From: Acidobacteriota bacterium
Lineage (GTDB): Bacteria > Acidobacteriota > Vicinamibacteria > Fen-336
Assembly: GCA_022340585.1 (NCBI GenBank)
Contig: JAJDNS010000118.1
Coordinates: 1-47,211 of the forward strand
Reading direction: 5' to 3'
Length of the DNA: 47,211 bases
How positions within the stretch are numbered: position 1 is the first letter of the stretch; every line of letters begins with the position of its first letter. This document shows positions 1 through 8,451 of the stretch, one piece after another. The notes beneath the pieces were generated by a model that made no database searches, had not been told where the DNA came from, and worked only from the letters and a program-made list of their open reading frames with translations. Both the position numbers and the translations under genes were made by a program.

Positions 1-4
1 GGGC

Positions 5-91
5 TGGTGCCGGAGGTGGGACTTGAACCCACACTAGCCGAAGCTAACACGGCCCTGAACCGTGCGCGTCTGCCAATTCCGCCACTCCGGC
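5..91 (-). tRNA. tRNA-Leu (anticodon CAG)
   Basis: Read on the minus strand, the 7-bp acceptor stem is GCCGGAG paired with CTCCGGC, followed by discriminator A and an encoded CCA (positions 5-7). The anticodon arm CACGG-TTCAGGG-CCGTG gives anticodon CAG, which reads CUG leucine codons. The long variable arm (around GTTAGCTTCGGCTAGT) is the class II hallmark of tRNA-Leu. The T arm contains GGTTCAAGTCC. It decodes one of the commonest codons in this GC-rich genome. Confidence 0.96.
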
Positions 92-107
92 AATGCAGCG
101 AACAGGG

Positions 108-136
108 AGAATATCAAGGATGGACGCGGGCTTCAA
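108..136 (-). promoter_or_regulatory. Promoter of the tRNA-Leu gene
   Basis: On the minus strand TTGAAG (131-136) and TATTCT (108-113) are separated by exactly 17 bp. The -10 box ends 16 nt before the first base of the tRNA, so transcription should start near 101. Each hexamer matches the sigma-70 consensus at four of six positions. This is read by eye only. Confidence 0.55.
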
Positions 137-206
137 GCGCGGGGACGGCGTGATCCAGAGAGGACGGTGGCGCACTCTCCCCAGGACACTCCAGCGGGGG
201 CGATTT

Positions 207-230
207 CCCGCAGAACGTTGATTCTGCGGG
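207..230. repeat. Perfect 9-bp inverted repeat upstream of the FecR-like gene
   Basis: CCCGCAGAA (207-215) and TTCTGCGGG (222-230) form a perfect inverted repeat around a 6-nt loop. It lies in the 221-bp gap between the tRNA and the FecR-like gene, 82 bp before that gene's ATG. It could be an operator or a hairpin; no T-run follows on either strand. The rest of the gap (137-206 and 231-295) shows nothing else I can support. Confidence 0.45.
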
Positions 231-312
231 TATTACGGCTGACGGTGATCCGGCACGGCCCTTGCTCAGAAGCCCGGCGGGAGCCATGGGGGCTCCCGGA
301 GGTGGAACGACC

Positions 313-2370
313 ATGCGGCAGCGCGCACTCATTCTGACGAGTCTCGCCCTTGCTGTGAGCGGGTTTGGCGCCACTTCCGCCGCAGCGCAGGAGGAGTACC
401 GACACGGGCACATCCGACACGTGGAGGCCGGTGTCACCCTGCAGCGGGCCACCGAGGCCTCCGCGGAGGAGGCGATCCCGAACCTTCCCTTCCTCCCCGG
501 CGACCGGGTGTGGACGGATGCCGCGGGACGTGTGGCGTTCCAGTTCCCCGAGGGAACCGTGGTGCGCCTCGACCGGGGCAGCAAGCTCGACTACTCCGAC
601 CACGACGAGAGCCGTGACGAGCGCGTCATCCTGCGTCTGTGGTCGGGCAGCCTCATCCTCCGGGCCCGGGCCCCGGAGTCGGCCATCTTCCAGATCGAGA
701 CCCCGGGCGGCCTGGTCGAGGCCATGGGTCCGAGCATCGTCCGCGTCGACGTCGACGGAGGCGAAACGCAGCTCTCCGTCTACGAGGGTGAGGCCTCGCT
801 CGACACCGGCCGCGACCACGTCCGCCTGGCCGCGGGTGAGAGAACGTGGGCCCGCTGGGGAGATGGGCCGTCCGAACCCGCACCGTTCGACCGGTACGCA
901 CAGGACGACTTCGGCCAGTGGGATGGCGACCTCGAGTCGCGGGAGGCCTGGGCGGCCAACAGCCGGCGCTACCTTCCGGAGGAGCTCGAGCCGTACGCTC
1001 CGGAGTTCGACAACAACGGGACCTGGGCCTACGAGGAGCCGGTGGGCTATGTGTGGCAGCCCCGTGTGACCGCCGGCTGGAGCCCCTACTCGAACGGCCG
1101 GTGGATCTGGACCTCCTACGGGTGGACGTGGGTTCCCTACGAGCCGTGGGGCTGGGTGCCGCACCACTACGGGCGCTGGGGCTTCTCGGTCTCGCTCGGG
1201 TGGTACTGGGCCCCGGGCTCGATCTGGGGTGGCGGCTGGGTCAGCTGGGGGGTCGGCGGTGGTTACGTGGGCTGGTGTGCGTTGGGGCCCTACAATCGTC
1301 CGGTGGTTCCCTGGCCGCACCGTCGCGGCTACCGGGGGCCACGCGGCCACGCCGTTCCCCGCGGTTCGATCGGGCACGATCGGGCCTGGTCGGTGGTGCG
1401 TCGCGGAGACTTCGGTCGCAGGGGTGGCGCCCGGCATCGGGTGGATCCTGGAAGTGTCGGGGAGCTGCGGGTGGCCGACTCGATCAACGACCGTCCCGAC
1501 CGCAGCGCCCGCAACTTCACTCGGGCGGCAGTGCCTCGGGCGGCCGCCGCGCGGCCCCGTCCGGGAGCTTCCTCTCGGGCCGCCCGGGGAGCCAGCCCGG
1601 TGCCCATGGGATCGACCGCCCTCGGACGTCCGGGTGCCCGATCGCGGAGTACCGCGGCCCCCGTGGCACGCCCGAACGGCGACCCGGGCCGCGCCGCGGC
1701 CCGATCGCGAGGGGGATCGGCCACCGGGCGCGGTGCCGCCTCGTCGGCGCCGACGACCGCAAGCCCGTCCTGGGTCGGATCCAGCCGGTCCAGCCGGAGT
1801 CGCTCCGTCGCGCGACCGTCGCCGTCGCGGGGCAGTCAGTCTCGGGGCAGCGGAGTGACCAGCAGCCCCCGGAGCAGCAACCCGCCGAGCCGGGGAATCT
1901 CCAGCCGGCCGCGGAGCAGCGGGGTCTCGTCCCGGCCTCGCAGCAGCGCGCCCCAGAGCGGCGGGGTCTCGTCCCGGTCTCGCAGCAGCGTGCCCCAGAG
2001 CGGCGGGGTCTCGTCCCGCTCTCGCAGCAGCGCGCCCCGGAGCAGCGGGGTCACGTCCCGCTCTCGCAGCAGCGCGCCCCGGAGCAGCGGGGTCACGTCC
2101 CGCTCTCGCAGCAGCGTGCCCCAGAGCGGCGGGGTCTCGTCCCGACCTCGCAGCAGCGCACCCCGCAGCAGCGGGGTCTCGTCCCGTCCCCGCAGCGCGC
2201 CCCGCAGCAGCGGAGCCTCGTCCCAGTCTCGCAGCAGCGCGCCCCGGAGCAGCGGTGGGGCGAGCCGGACGCGGTCCAGCGGCGGCTCCCGAGGCTCCAC
2301 CTCTCGCTCCAAGTCGAGCTCGCGCAGCGGCTCGGGCGCTCGCTCGCGGGGCGGGAGTCGAAGGCCCTAG
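313..2370 (+). CDS. Exported FecR/DUF6600 domain protein with Arg/Ser-rich repeat tail
   Basis: A 685-residue secreted protein of unknown function. The ATG at 313 is chosen because GGAGG lies 10 nt upstream and the protein then opens with a clean signal peptide (cleavage near AAAQ, residue 26); an in-frame ATG at 262 adds an implausible leader. Residues about 27-190 resemble FecR, with PGDRVWTDAAGRVAF and an ETPGGLVEAMGPSIVRVDV stretch, but there is no anti-sigma helix or transmembrane segment before it. Residues about 215-330 are very rich in Trp, Tyr and Gly (GRWIWTSYGWTWVPYEPWGW), as in the DUF6600 family. From about 360 on the chain is low-complexity Arg/Ser/Pro, with eight 14-residue repeats at 537-647. 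FecR-like domains in such proteins are thought to act in the envelope rather than in iron signalling. No sigma-factor gene is adjacent. Function is inferred only as envelope-associated. Confidence 0.85.
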   Translation: MRQRALILTSLALAVSGFGATSAAAQEEYRHGHIRHVEAGVTLQRATEASAEEAIPNLPFLPGDRVWTDAAGRVAFQFPEGTVVRLDRGSKLDYSDHDESRDERVILRLWSGSLILRARAPESAIFQIETPGGLVEAMGPSIVRVDVDGGETQLSVYEGEASLDTGRDHVRLAAGERTWARWGDGPSEPAPFDRYAQDDFGQWDGDLESREAWAANSRRYLPEELEPYAPEFDNNGTWAYEEPVGYVWQPRVTAGWSPYSNGRWIWTSYGWTWVPYEPWGWVPHHYGRWGFSVSLGWYWAPGSIWGGGWVSWGVGGGYVGWCALGPYNRPVVPWPHRRGYRGPRGHAVPRGSIGHDRAWSVVRRGDFGRRGGARHRVDPGSVGELRVADSINDRPDRSARNFTRAAVPRAAAARPRPGASSRAARGASPVPMGSTALGRPGARSRSTAAPVARPNGDPGRAAARSRGGSATGRGAASSAPTTASPSWVGSSRSSRSRSVARPSPSRGSQSRGSGVTSSPRSSNPPSRGISSRPRSSGVSSRPRSSAPQSGGVSSRSRSSVPQSGGVSSRSRSSAPRSSGVTSRSRSSAPRSSGVTSRSRSSVPQSGGVSSRPRSSAPRSSGVSSRPRSAPRSSGASSQSRSSAPRSSGGASRTRSSGGSRGSTSRSKSSSRSGSGARSRGGSRRP
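1921..2253 (+). repeat. Eight tandem 42-bp coding repeats
   Basis: Units start at 1921, 1963, 2005, 2047, 2089, 2131, 2173 and 2212. Each encodes 14 residues of the type GVSSRSRSSAPRSS; the seventh unit lacks one codon (39 bp). Variation is mostly V/A after RSS, R/Q after P, and SS/SG at the end, so several units are near-identical at the DNA level. This fits expansion by slippage or unequal crossing over. A partial unit (GISSRPRSS) precedes the array. Confidence 0.9.
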
Positions 2371-2443
2371 CCCGCCAGGATGACGAGAGCCGCCGACCCC
2401 AACGGGCTGGCGGCCGCCCCCCGGCCACGGTCATAATGCCGTG

Positions 2444-4744
2444 ATGGCGGCGCGACCGACGGAGACCGCTCCCCGTGTCCTCACCGTGCGGCGCGTCGTG
2501 GTGACGGCGCTGTTCGTGGCCGCGATCCTCGGCGGGTCTCTGCTGGGCGTGTTCCTCGCCGTCGAAAGCGACCTGCCCCAGGTCACCTCCCTCGAGGACT
2601 TCCAGCCGAACATCATCACCCAGGTGTTCGCGGCCGACGGGTCGACTCTCGGTGAGTTCGCCATCGAGAAGCGCGTGGTCATTGCCTTTCGAGACATTCC
2701 CCCGGTGCTGCGCAACGCCATCGTCGCGGTGGAGGACGCCGAGTTCTGGAAGCACATCGGGATCAATCCCTGGCGCATCCCGGGGGCGTTCCTGAGCAAT
2801 CTCCGCAGGGGGTGGCGCCGCGAGGGCTTCTCGACCCTGACCATGCAGCTGACGCGGATCCTCTTCCTCACCCCCGAGAAGACCTACGAGCGGAAGATGA
2901 AGGAGGTCATCCTCGCGTTCCAGATCGAGAAGAACTTCACCAAGGAGGAGATCTTCACCCTCTACTGCAACCAGATGTACTTCGGACACGGGAACTACGG
3001 GGTGGAGGCGGCGAGCCGCTTCTACTACGGCAAGAGCGTCCGTGACCTGACCCTGCCCGAAGCCGCTCTCATCACCGGGATCCTGCAGCGCCCCCACGCC
3101 CGGACCCCCATCGTGGACCCGGAGGGGTCTCTCGCCCGTCGGAACGTCGTTCTCGATCGCATGGCCGAGGAGAAGTACATCACGACCGAAGAGGCGGCCG
3201 AGGCCAAGCGGGCGCCCCTGGGACTCCGGCTCCGCCGCGACCCGCCTTCGATCGCGCCCTACTTCCTCGAGGAGGTGAGGAAGTACCTGGAGCGCGAGTT
3301 CGGCAGCCAGCGGATCTACCAGGGGGGGCTGCGGGTGTACACGACCCTCGACCCGCAGATGCAGCGGGCCGCGGTGCGGGCGCTCCTCGACGGGCTGCGG
3401 GTCCTCGATCGCAAGGCCCGGGGCTTCGTCAAGCCGGCCGACAGCGTGCTCGAGGACGGGCTCCTCCCGGACCCCCTGCACCTCCCCGAGTGGGACTGGC
3501 CCTTTGCCGAGGGCGACGTGGTGCGGGGAGTGGTCGTCGCCTCCGACCAGGTCCACGCAGTGGTCCAGCTCGCGGGGTACCGCGCCCGCGTGGGTCCCAA
3601 CGACATCGGCTGGACGAAGCGCGGTCGAGTCGACGAGGTGCTGCCCCGGGGGACGGTGGCGCCCTTCCGCATCGTGTCTCTCTCCGAGGACGGGGACGCC
3701 AGGACCGCCCGGCTCCGCCTGGAGCCCGAGCCGAAGCTCGAAGGAGCGCTCCTGGCCATGGACGTGCGGTCCGGGGCGGTTCGGGCCATGGTGGGCGGCT
3801 ACGACTTCGAGCGGAGCGAGTTCAACCGGGCGACCCAGGCCCGGCGCCAGGTGGGCTCCGCCTTCAAGCCAATCGTGTACGCCGCGGCCCTCGAGACGCT
3901 CGGCTGGACCCCCGCCACGACGCTGGTCGACGCCCCCCTGCGCATCACCAACCCCTGGGACAAGTCGGTCTGGTCCCCCCGCAACTTCGACCTCACCTAC
4001 CTGGGGCCGATCACCCTGCGCCGGGCCGTGGAGCAGAGCCGCAACGTTCCGGCGGTGAAGACGCTGCAGGCCGTGGGCATCGACGTGGGAATCGAGTACG
4101 CCCAGCGCCTCGGCCTCTCGGGGGATCTCCCCCCCTACCTCCCCATCGCCCTCGGGGCCGGCGAGGCCACCCTCGAGGAGATGGTGGCCGCCTACGCGGC
4201 CTTCGCCAACCAGGGGCTCCGCATGAGGCCCTTCCTGATCGAGCGGATCGAGGATCGGGAGGGGAACCTCCTGGAGGAGACCCGCCCGCGGGCGAGCGAC
4301 GCCATCCGCGCCGACACCGCCTACATCATCACCAGCCTTCTCCGCGGCGTCGCGCAACGCGGCACCGCCGCCCGGGCGCGTCGTCTCGGCCGCCCCATCG
4401 CCGGCAAGACCGGGACCACCAACGACTACACCGACGCCTGGTTCATCGGGTACGAGCCGGACCTGGCCGCGGGGGTCTGGGTGGGCTTCGACGAGAAGGT
4501 CAACTCACTCGGGCGGGGGCAGACCGGGGGGAGAGCGGCGCTGCCTATCTGGATGGACTTCTGGGCGGAGGTGACGGCCGATCGGCCGGTCGAGGAGTTC
4601 CCCATCCCCGGCAACATCGTCTTCGTTCCCATGGGCGACACGGGACAGCCGGGGGCCCCCGGTGCTCCCGGCGTAAGCATGGAGGCCTTCGTGGCGGGGA
4701 CCGAGCCGCGGGCGCGGCCAGCGGTGGGGTCCGGGCCGTCCTGA
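2444..4744 (+). CDS. Class A penicillin-binding protein (PBP1A-like transglycosylase/transpeptidase)
   Basis: A bifunctional inner-membrane enzyme that polymerises lipid II glycan strands and cross-links their peptides, 766 residues. One N-terminal transmembrane anchor (residues about 15-40) is followed by the GT51 domain: the catalytic Glu is E97 in EDAEF, and later come TLTMQLTR and NQMYFGHGNYGVEAASR. The transpeptidase has SxxK at S472-K475 (GSAFKP), SxN at S532-N534 (SRN) and KTG at K655 (GKTGTTNDYTDAWF). Between them is a long insert, about residues 340-430, typical of PBP1A. The C terminus carries a short collagen-like GQPGAPGAPGV stretch. GTG at 2441 is an alternative start. No Shine-Dalgarno is seen; CATAAT lies 6 nt before the ATG, so the message may be leaderless. 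The preceding gene ends 73 bp upstream on the same strand. Confidence 0.95.
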   Translation: MAARPTETAPRVLTVRRVVVTALFVAAILGGSLLGVFLAVESDLPQVTSLEDFQPNIITQVFAADGSTLGEFAIEKRVVIAFRDIPPVLRNAIVAVEDAEFWKHIGINPWRIPGAFLSNLRRGWRREGFSTLTMQLTRILFLTPEKTYERKMKEVILAFQIEKNFTKEEIFTLYCNQMYFGHGNYGVEAASRFYYGKSVRDLTLPEAALITGILQRPHARTPIVDPEGSLARRNVVLDRMAEEKYITTEEAAEAKRAPLGLRLRRDPPSIAPYFLEEVRKYLEREFGSQRIYQGGLRVYTTLDPQMQRAAVRALLDGLRVLDRKARGFVKPADSVLEDGLLPDPLHLPEWDWPFAEGDVVRGVVVASDQVHAVVQLAGYRARVGPNDIGWTKRGRVDEVLPRGTVAPFRIVSLSEDGDARTARLRLEPEPKLEGALLAMDVRSGAVRAMVGGYDFERSEFNRATQARRQVGSAFKPIVYAAALETLGWTPATTLVDAPLRITNPWDKSVWSPRNFDLTYLGPITLRRAVEQSRNVPAVKTLQAVGIDVGIEYAQRLGLSGDLPPYLPIALGAGEATLEEMVAAYAAFANQGLRMRPFLIERIEDREGNLLEETRPRASDAIRADTAYIITSLLRGVAQRGTAARARRLGRPIAGKTGTTNDYTDAWFIGYEPDLAAGVWVGFDEKVNSLGRGQTGGRAALPIWMDFWAEVTADRPVEEFPIPGNIVFVPMGDTGQPGAPGAPGVSMEAFVAGTEPRARPAVGSGPS

Positions 4745-4749
4745 GGACC

Positions 4750-4817
4750 GAACCGGCCTGCGGCCGGATGCCCTGGCCAGGGACACGTCCCCGCCACGGC
4801 GATCGCGTCCTTGGCGG
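4750..4817. repeat. 68-nt two-hairpin intergenic module, copy 1
   Basis: An 18-nt block at 4750-4767 contains the hairpin CCGGCC-TGC-GGCCGG. After an 8-nt spacer, GCCAGGGACACG (4776-4787) pairs imperfectly with CGCGTCCTTGGC (4804-4815) across a 16-nt loop. The same layout, with the same spacer and loop lengths, recurs at 39495-39562. It lies between the convergent genes for the penicillin-binding protein and the TolB-like lipoprotein. A bidirectional terminator or a REP-like mobile palindrome would both fit. There is no U-run. Confidence 0.75.
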
Positions 4818-4835
4818 CGACCCTGGCGACGCCCG

Positions 4836-5774
4836 TCAGCGCTTGGGGCGATAGTCCGGGTAGCGGGCCTCCCCGGGGCCGTGGGTCACACGCCAGGCTC
4901 TCCCGTCGCTCAGGCGCTGACGGTAGATCGCGAACGCCCCGGACACGTCGGACGCGAAGGCCATCTCGGTGCCGTCGGGCGAGAAGGCGGGATCGTAGTT
5001 CATCGCCGGCCAGTCCACCAGCACCTCCTCCTCGCCCGTCTCGAGGTCGTGAGCCACGAGGCGACTCGTCTGACGGAGGTGTCCCCGGCTCACGTAGCAC
5101 ACGCGACGGCCGTCGCGGGTGAAGCGGGGCTCGCACCCACCGGAAGCGATCGGGGAGACGCGGCGGGTCTCGGCGGAGGCGACGTCCACCACGTAGATCT
5201 GGTGCCCGATCCGCCAGTTCGAGGAGAAGGTGATGCGCCGGCCATCGGGACTCCAGCTCGGGTTGCCGAAGATGGTCTTGCGACCGTGCCGAACCAGCTC
5301 CCGGAGGTCGCTGGTGGCGAGGTCCAGCAGCACGAGTCGCTCCGGGCCGTCAAGGTTGGTGAGAAAGGCGAGCGTCTTCCCGTCCCCCGACGGGTCGGCC
5401 TGGTACTCGGTGGCACGGTTCGTTCGGATCTGGCGGGCCTTCCCGCCCTCGGCCGGAATCTCGAAAAGCTGCCAGTGCCCGGTGCGTTTGGAGCTGAACA
5501 CGATCGTTTCGCCGTCTGGCGTGTACCGGGCCATCCCGTCGTAGCCGGGAGCCTCGGTCAGCCGCCGGGGCGTCGCCTCTTCGGCCGAGATCGCGAACAG
5601 GTCCGTGTTGTCGCCGACCTTCAGATCGTAGACGAGCTCCCAGGCCGCCCCGGGTCCCGTCCCCTCTTCGACCGGCGGCGCACCGCCCCCACGCCGATCA
5701 CAACCCCCGAGACCCGCCGACAGCGCCACGACGACGGCGGTCAGGAGACCCGGCCCGGCCCGGGAGACGTTCAT
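4836..5774 (-). CDS. TolB-like WD40/PD40 beta-propeller lipoprotein
   Basis: A 312-residue protein with a lipoprotein signal: a hydrophobic stretch then LGGC, the lipobox, with Cys at about 25. The rest is PD40-type propeller blades: YTPDGETIVFSSKRTGHWQL, PSWSPDGRRITFSSNWRIG, PRFTRDGRRVCYVSRG and PAFSPDGTEMAFASDVSG. These are the blades of TolB and related proteins, but the TolB N-terminal domain is absent, so calling it TolB proper is not justified. It is probably a periplasm-facing lipoprotein that binds a partner protein. Its ATG overlaps the prfB stop (ATGA, 5771-5774), making it the last gene of the eight-gene operon that also encodes Lnt, the enzyme that would finish its acylation. Confidence 0.8.
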   Translation of the reverse strand: MNVSRAGPGLLTAVVVALSAGLGGCDRRGGGAPPVEEGTGPGAAWELVYDLKVGDNTDLFAISAEEATPRRLTEAPGYDGMARYTPDGETIVFSSKRTGHWQLFEIPAEGGKARQIRTNRATEYQADPSGDGKTLAFLTNLDGPERLVLLDLATSDLRELVRHGRKTIFGNPSWSPDGRRITFSSNWRIGHQIYVVDVASAETRRVSPIASGGCEPRFTRDGRRVCYVSRGHLRQTSRLVAHDLETGEEEVLVDWPAMNYDPAFSPDGTEMAFASDVSGAFAIYRQRLSDGRAWRVTHGPGEARYPDYRPKR

Positions 5775-6896
5775 TCCTCGCCCGAGTCCGCCGCGCCGAG
5801 GGTGCCCCGGGCCCGGGCCACGAGGGTGGCCTGGATGAAGTCGTCGATGTCGCCGTCGAGGACACGGTCCACGTTGCCCGTCTCGTGCTTCGTGCGATGG
5901 TCTTTGACCATGCGGTAGGGGTGGATCACGTAGGACCGGATCTGGCTACCGAAGGCGATGTCCTTCTTCCCGGCCTCAACGGCTTCGAGCTTGTCGCGGC
6001 GCTTCTGCATCTCGAGCTCGTACAGCCGGGCCTTGAGGATCTTCATCGCCACGTCGCGGTTCCGGATCTGACTGCGCTCGTTCTGGCACGAGGCCACGAT
6101 CCCGGTTGGCAGGTGGGTGATCCGCACCGCGGAGTCGGTGACGTTCACGTGCTGTCCCCCCGCCCCGCTCGAGCGGTAGGTGTCGACCCGGAGGTCCTTC
6201 TCCTGGATGTCGATCTCGATGGTTTCGTCGATCTCGGGCCAGGCGAAGACGGAGGCGAATGACGTCTGGCGCCTCGCGTTGGAGTCGAAGGGACTGATGC
6301 GCACGAGACGGTGCACGCCCGCCTCCGCGGCCAGGTGGCCGTACGCATACTCGCCCTGGACGATGACCGTGGCGCTCTTGATCCCCGCCTCCTCCCCGGG
6401 CTGGATGTCGGTGATGTCGCTCTTGAACCCCCGGCGGTCGCACCACTTCGTGTACATGCGGAGCAGCATCTCCGCCCAGTCCTGGCTGTCGGTCCCCCCG
6501 GCGCCGGAGTTGATGGTGAGGATGGCGTTGGCCCGGTCGTGCTCGCCGCCGAGCATCTTCTGGAACTCCGCGACCTCGACCGTCTGCTCGAACGCCTCGA
6601 GGGCAGCAACGAGGTCCGCCCCCACGTCCTCTCCACTGCCTAGCCACTCCACCAGCACCCGGGTGTCGTCCTCCTGGCTGCCGAGACGCTTCAGCAGGTC
6701 GAGATCCGCCTCCACCCGCTTGCGTCTCTGGAGGACCTTCTGGGCCGCGGCCTTGTCCTTCCAGAAGTCGGCCCCGGCCATCCCCTTTTCGAGCTCTTCC
6801 AGCTCGCGTCGGAGTGCAGCCTCCTCAAAGATAGCCGCGAACGTCCGCGGCCCTCGCTTCAAGCGCTTCGAAGCGCTGGGAAAGGTCTTCAGTCAC
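5771..6896 (-). CDS. prfB: Peptide chain release factor 2, with programmed +1 frameshift
   Basis: RF2 recognises UGA and UAA and triggers peptide release. The gene opens at GTG 6896, with GAGGAG 6 nt upstream, and encodes 23 codons ending RGYL; then comes an in-frame TGA at 6827-6825. A +1 shift at CTT-TGA continues as EEAALRRELEELE and on to 5771, giving 374 residues (E. coli RF2 has 365). The tripeptide SPF that reads the stop codon is at 201-203 and the GGQ hydrolysis motif at 246-248. An ATG-type start further in (6862) would lose the conserved RGYL leader. It sits 20 bp after lnt and overlaps the TolB-like gene by 4 bp. RF2 limits its own synthesis by terminating at the internal UGA, as known for the family. 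Confidence 0.96.
6825..6830 (-). other. prfB +1 programmed frameshift site (CTT TGA)
   Basis: The slippery Leu codon CTT (6830-6828) is followed by the in-frame stop TGA (6827-6825). The encoded RGYL before it is the same as in E. coli. However, the internal Shine-Dalgarno-like AGGGGG of E. coli is here CGCGGC, so the usual stimulatory element looks weakened, and the base after the stop is G, not C. Confidence 0.93.
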
Positions 6897-6916
6897 CCGT
6901 GTCTCCTCGTGTGATT

Positions 6917-8422
6917 CTAGCCCGTACCGGCGGTCCGGCGCCGGAAGGTCGCCGCCAGCAGGGCGAGGGCGCCGGCCAGACAGGCCTGCGCGAACAGATC
7001 GCCGTGGCGCGTGTAGAAGCTCGTCTCGGCAATGAAGGGGACGTCCCGGACCAGCACCGTTCGATCGAACAGGGTGGTCGGCTCGAGGATGCGGCCCCAG
7101 GGATCCACCACCGCGGTGATCCCCGTGTTCGCCGCCCGCACCATGTAACGGCGGTTCTCAACGGCCCGGAGGGCGGCCATGGCCAGGTGCTGGTGAGGCG
7201 CGGAGGTGGTCCCGTACCAGGCGTCGTTGGTGATGTTGATCAGGAGCTCCGCCCCCGCCGCAGCAAATCGCCGGACCAGGGCCGGGAAGATGGCCTCGTA
7301 GCAGATGTAGCCGCCAACCGGGTGAGAGTCGACCTCGGCCACCACCGGCTCGGTCCCGTGGCTGAAGTCGGACACCTCGCGAACGACCTTGGCCGCGAAG
7401 CGGCCCCCCAGGGTGAACAGCGGCTGCAGGGGGACGTACTCGCCGAACGGCACGAGCTGGATCTTGTGGTACCGCGCCGTGAGCTCCCCCCGGGGAGTGA
7501 GCAGCTTGGCCCCGACGTAGATGCGGCTCTCGCCGGACTCGTCGTGCACGCGGTCGTCGTTGCCAAAGAAGAGGTAGATGTCCCGGCTCATCGCTGTCGC
7601 CCGCAGCCGGTTGGCGAGCGGTGGGTTCGAGTCGAACAGAAACGGCACCGCCGACTCCGGCCAGACAACGAGCCGGGCCCCGCGGTCCGCGGCCTCCTCG
7701 GTCAATCGGAGATGCCGGTCGATGTTGTCCAGGGCCCGCTCCGGCAGCCACTTGTCTTCCTGGCGGATCCCGCCCTGCACGAGCCCTACCCGGATCCGTC
7801 CCGCCTCGGGGAGGGGGCGACTCATGGCCCAGGCCCCTCCTCCCCACACCGCCGCCAGTAGCACGACCAGTCCGGCGAGGGCGGCACGCCGGTGCCCGGG
7901 CCGACGATCCACCGTCAGGTAGGCGAGGAGGGCAGACGACGCCACCAGTACGAACGAGACCCCGTAGACGGCGGTGACCGAGGCTACCTGGATCGCGGGC
8001 AGGAGCCGGTACTGCGTGTACCCGAGCTGGCACCACGGGAACTCGAAGGCGGTGTGGGCACGGAGGAGCTCCGTCGCCGTCCACACGACGGGGGCGGCGA
8101 GCAGACCCGCTGGCCCGAAGGTCTCCACGAGCCGGGCCACGAGCCAGGCGAAGACCGAGGGGAACAGCGCGAAGGCGAGGCACAGGGCCACCATGATCGC
8201 GACGCCGACGGGGAGAGGGATGCCGCCGTACTGCACCACGACGAGGGCGATCCAGTAGAGAAGACCGAGAGCGGAGACCGCCCCGGTGACGTAGCCCAGC
8301 CGGAAGGCCCGCCAACCCCGGGTGCCGGGCAGGGCGACGAGGAGCGGCACGAGGGCGATCCAGGCCACGGCGCCGTGGCCGAACTTCGGGAAGGACCCGA
8401 CGAGCAGCAGCCCGGAAACCAC
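6917..8422 (-). CDS. lnt: Apolipoprotein N-acyltransferase
   Basis: An inner-membrane enzyme that adds the third acyl chain to the N-terminal cysteine of lipoproteins, 501 residues. The N-terminal half has several hydrophobic helices; the C-terminal half is a nitrilase-type domain. The catalytic triad is visible: E256 in WPESAVPF, K320 in YHKIQLVPFGEYVP and C374 in GGYICYEAIFP. The typical LINITNDAWYG follows. The start is GTG at 8422, 29 bp after lipA; no start is clearly better. It is embedded in an operon that ends with a lipoprotein gene. The presence of Lnt implies a diderm envelope. Confidence 0.95.
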   Translation of the reverse strand: MVSGLLLVGSFPKFGHGAVAWIALVPLLVALPGTRGWRAFRLGYVTGAVSALGLLYWIALVVVQYGGIPLPVGVAIMVALCLAFALFPSVFAWLVARLVETFGPAGLLAAPVVWTATELLRAHTAFEFPWCQLGYTQYRLLPAIQVASVTAVYGVSFVLVASSALLAYLTVDRRPGHRRAALAGLVVLLAAVWGGGAWAMSRPLPEAGRIRVGLVQGGIRQEDKWLPERALDNIDRHLRLTEEAADRGARLVVWPESAVPFLFDSNPPLANRLRATAMSRDIYLFFGNDDRVHDESGESRIYVGAKLLTPRGELTARYHKIQLVPFGEYVPLQPLFTLGGRFAAKVVREVSDFSHGTEPVVAEVDSHPVGGYICYEAIFPALVRRFAAAGAELLINITNDAWYGTTSAPHQHLAMAALRAVENRRYMVRAANTGITAVVDPWGRILEPTTLFDRTVLVRDVPFIAETSFYTRHGDLFAQACLAGALALLAATFRRRTAGTG

Positions 8423-8451
8423 GGCCAGGCCCTCGCGGCGGAGGTCGAGGG

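Noticed and set aside
1921..2253. Regular repeats as a CRISPR array
   Set aside because: The 42-bp units are directly joined, without spacers, and in frame inside a coding region.
2389..2414. GCCGCC/GGCGGC inverted repeat after the FecR-like gene as a terminator
   Set aside because: Only 6 bp with a 14-nt loop and no U-run; expected by chance at this GC content.
2093..4357. Minus-strand open frame of 754 codons
   Set aside because: Antisense shadow of the penicillin-binding protein gene and the repeat tail.
6830..6862. Start of prfB at 6862 (MKRGPRTF)
   Set aside because: The RGYL leader and CTT-TGA frameshift site, with a good Shine-Dalgarno before GTG 6896, show the gene begins upstream in another frame.
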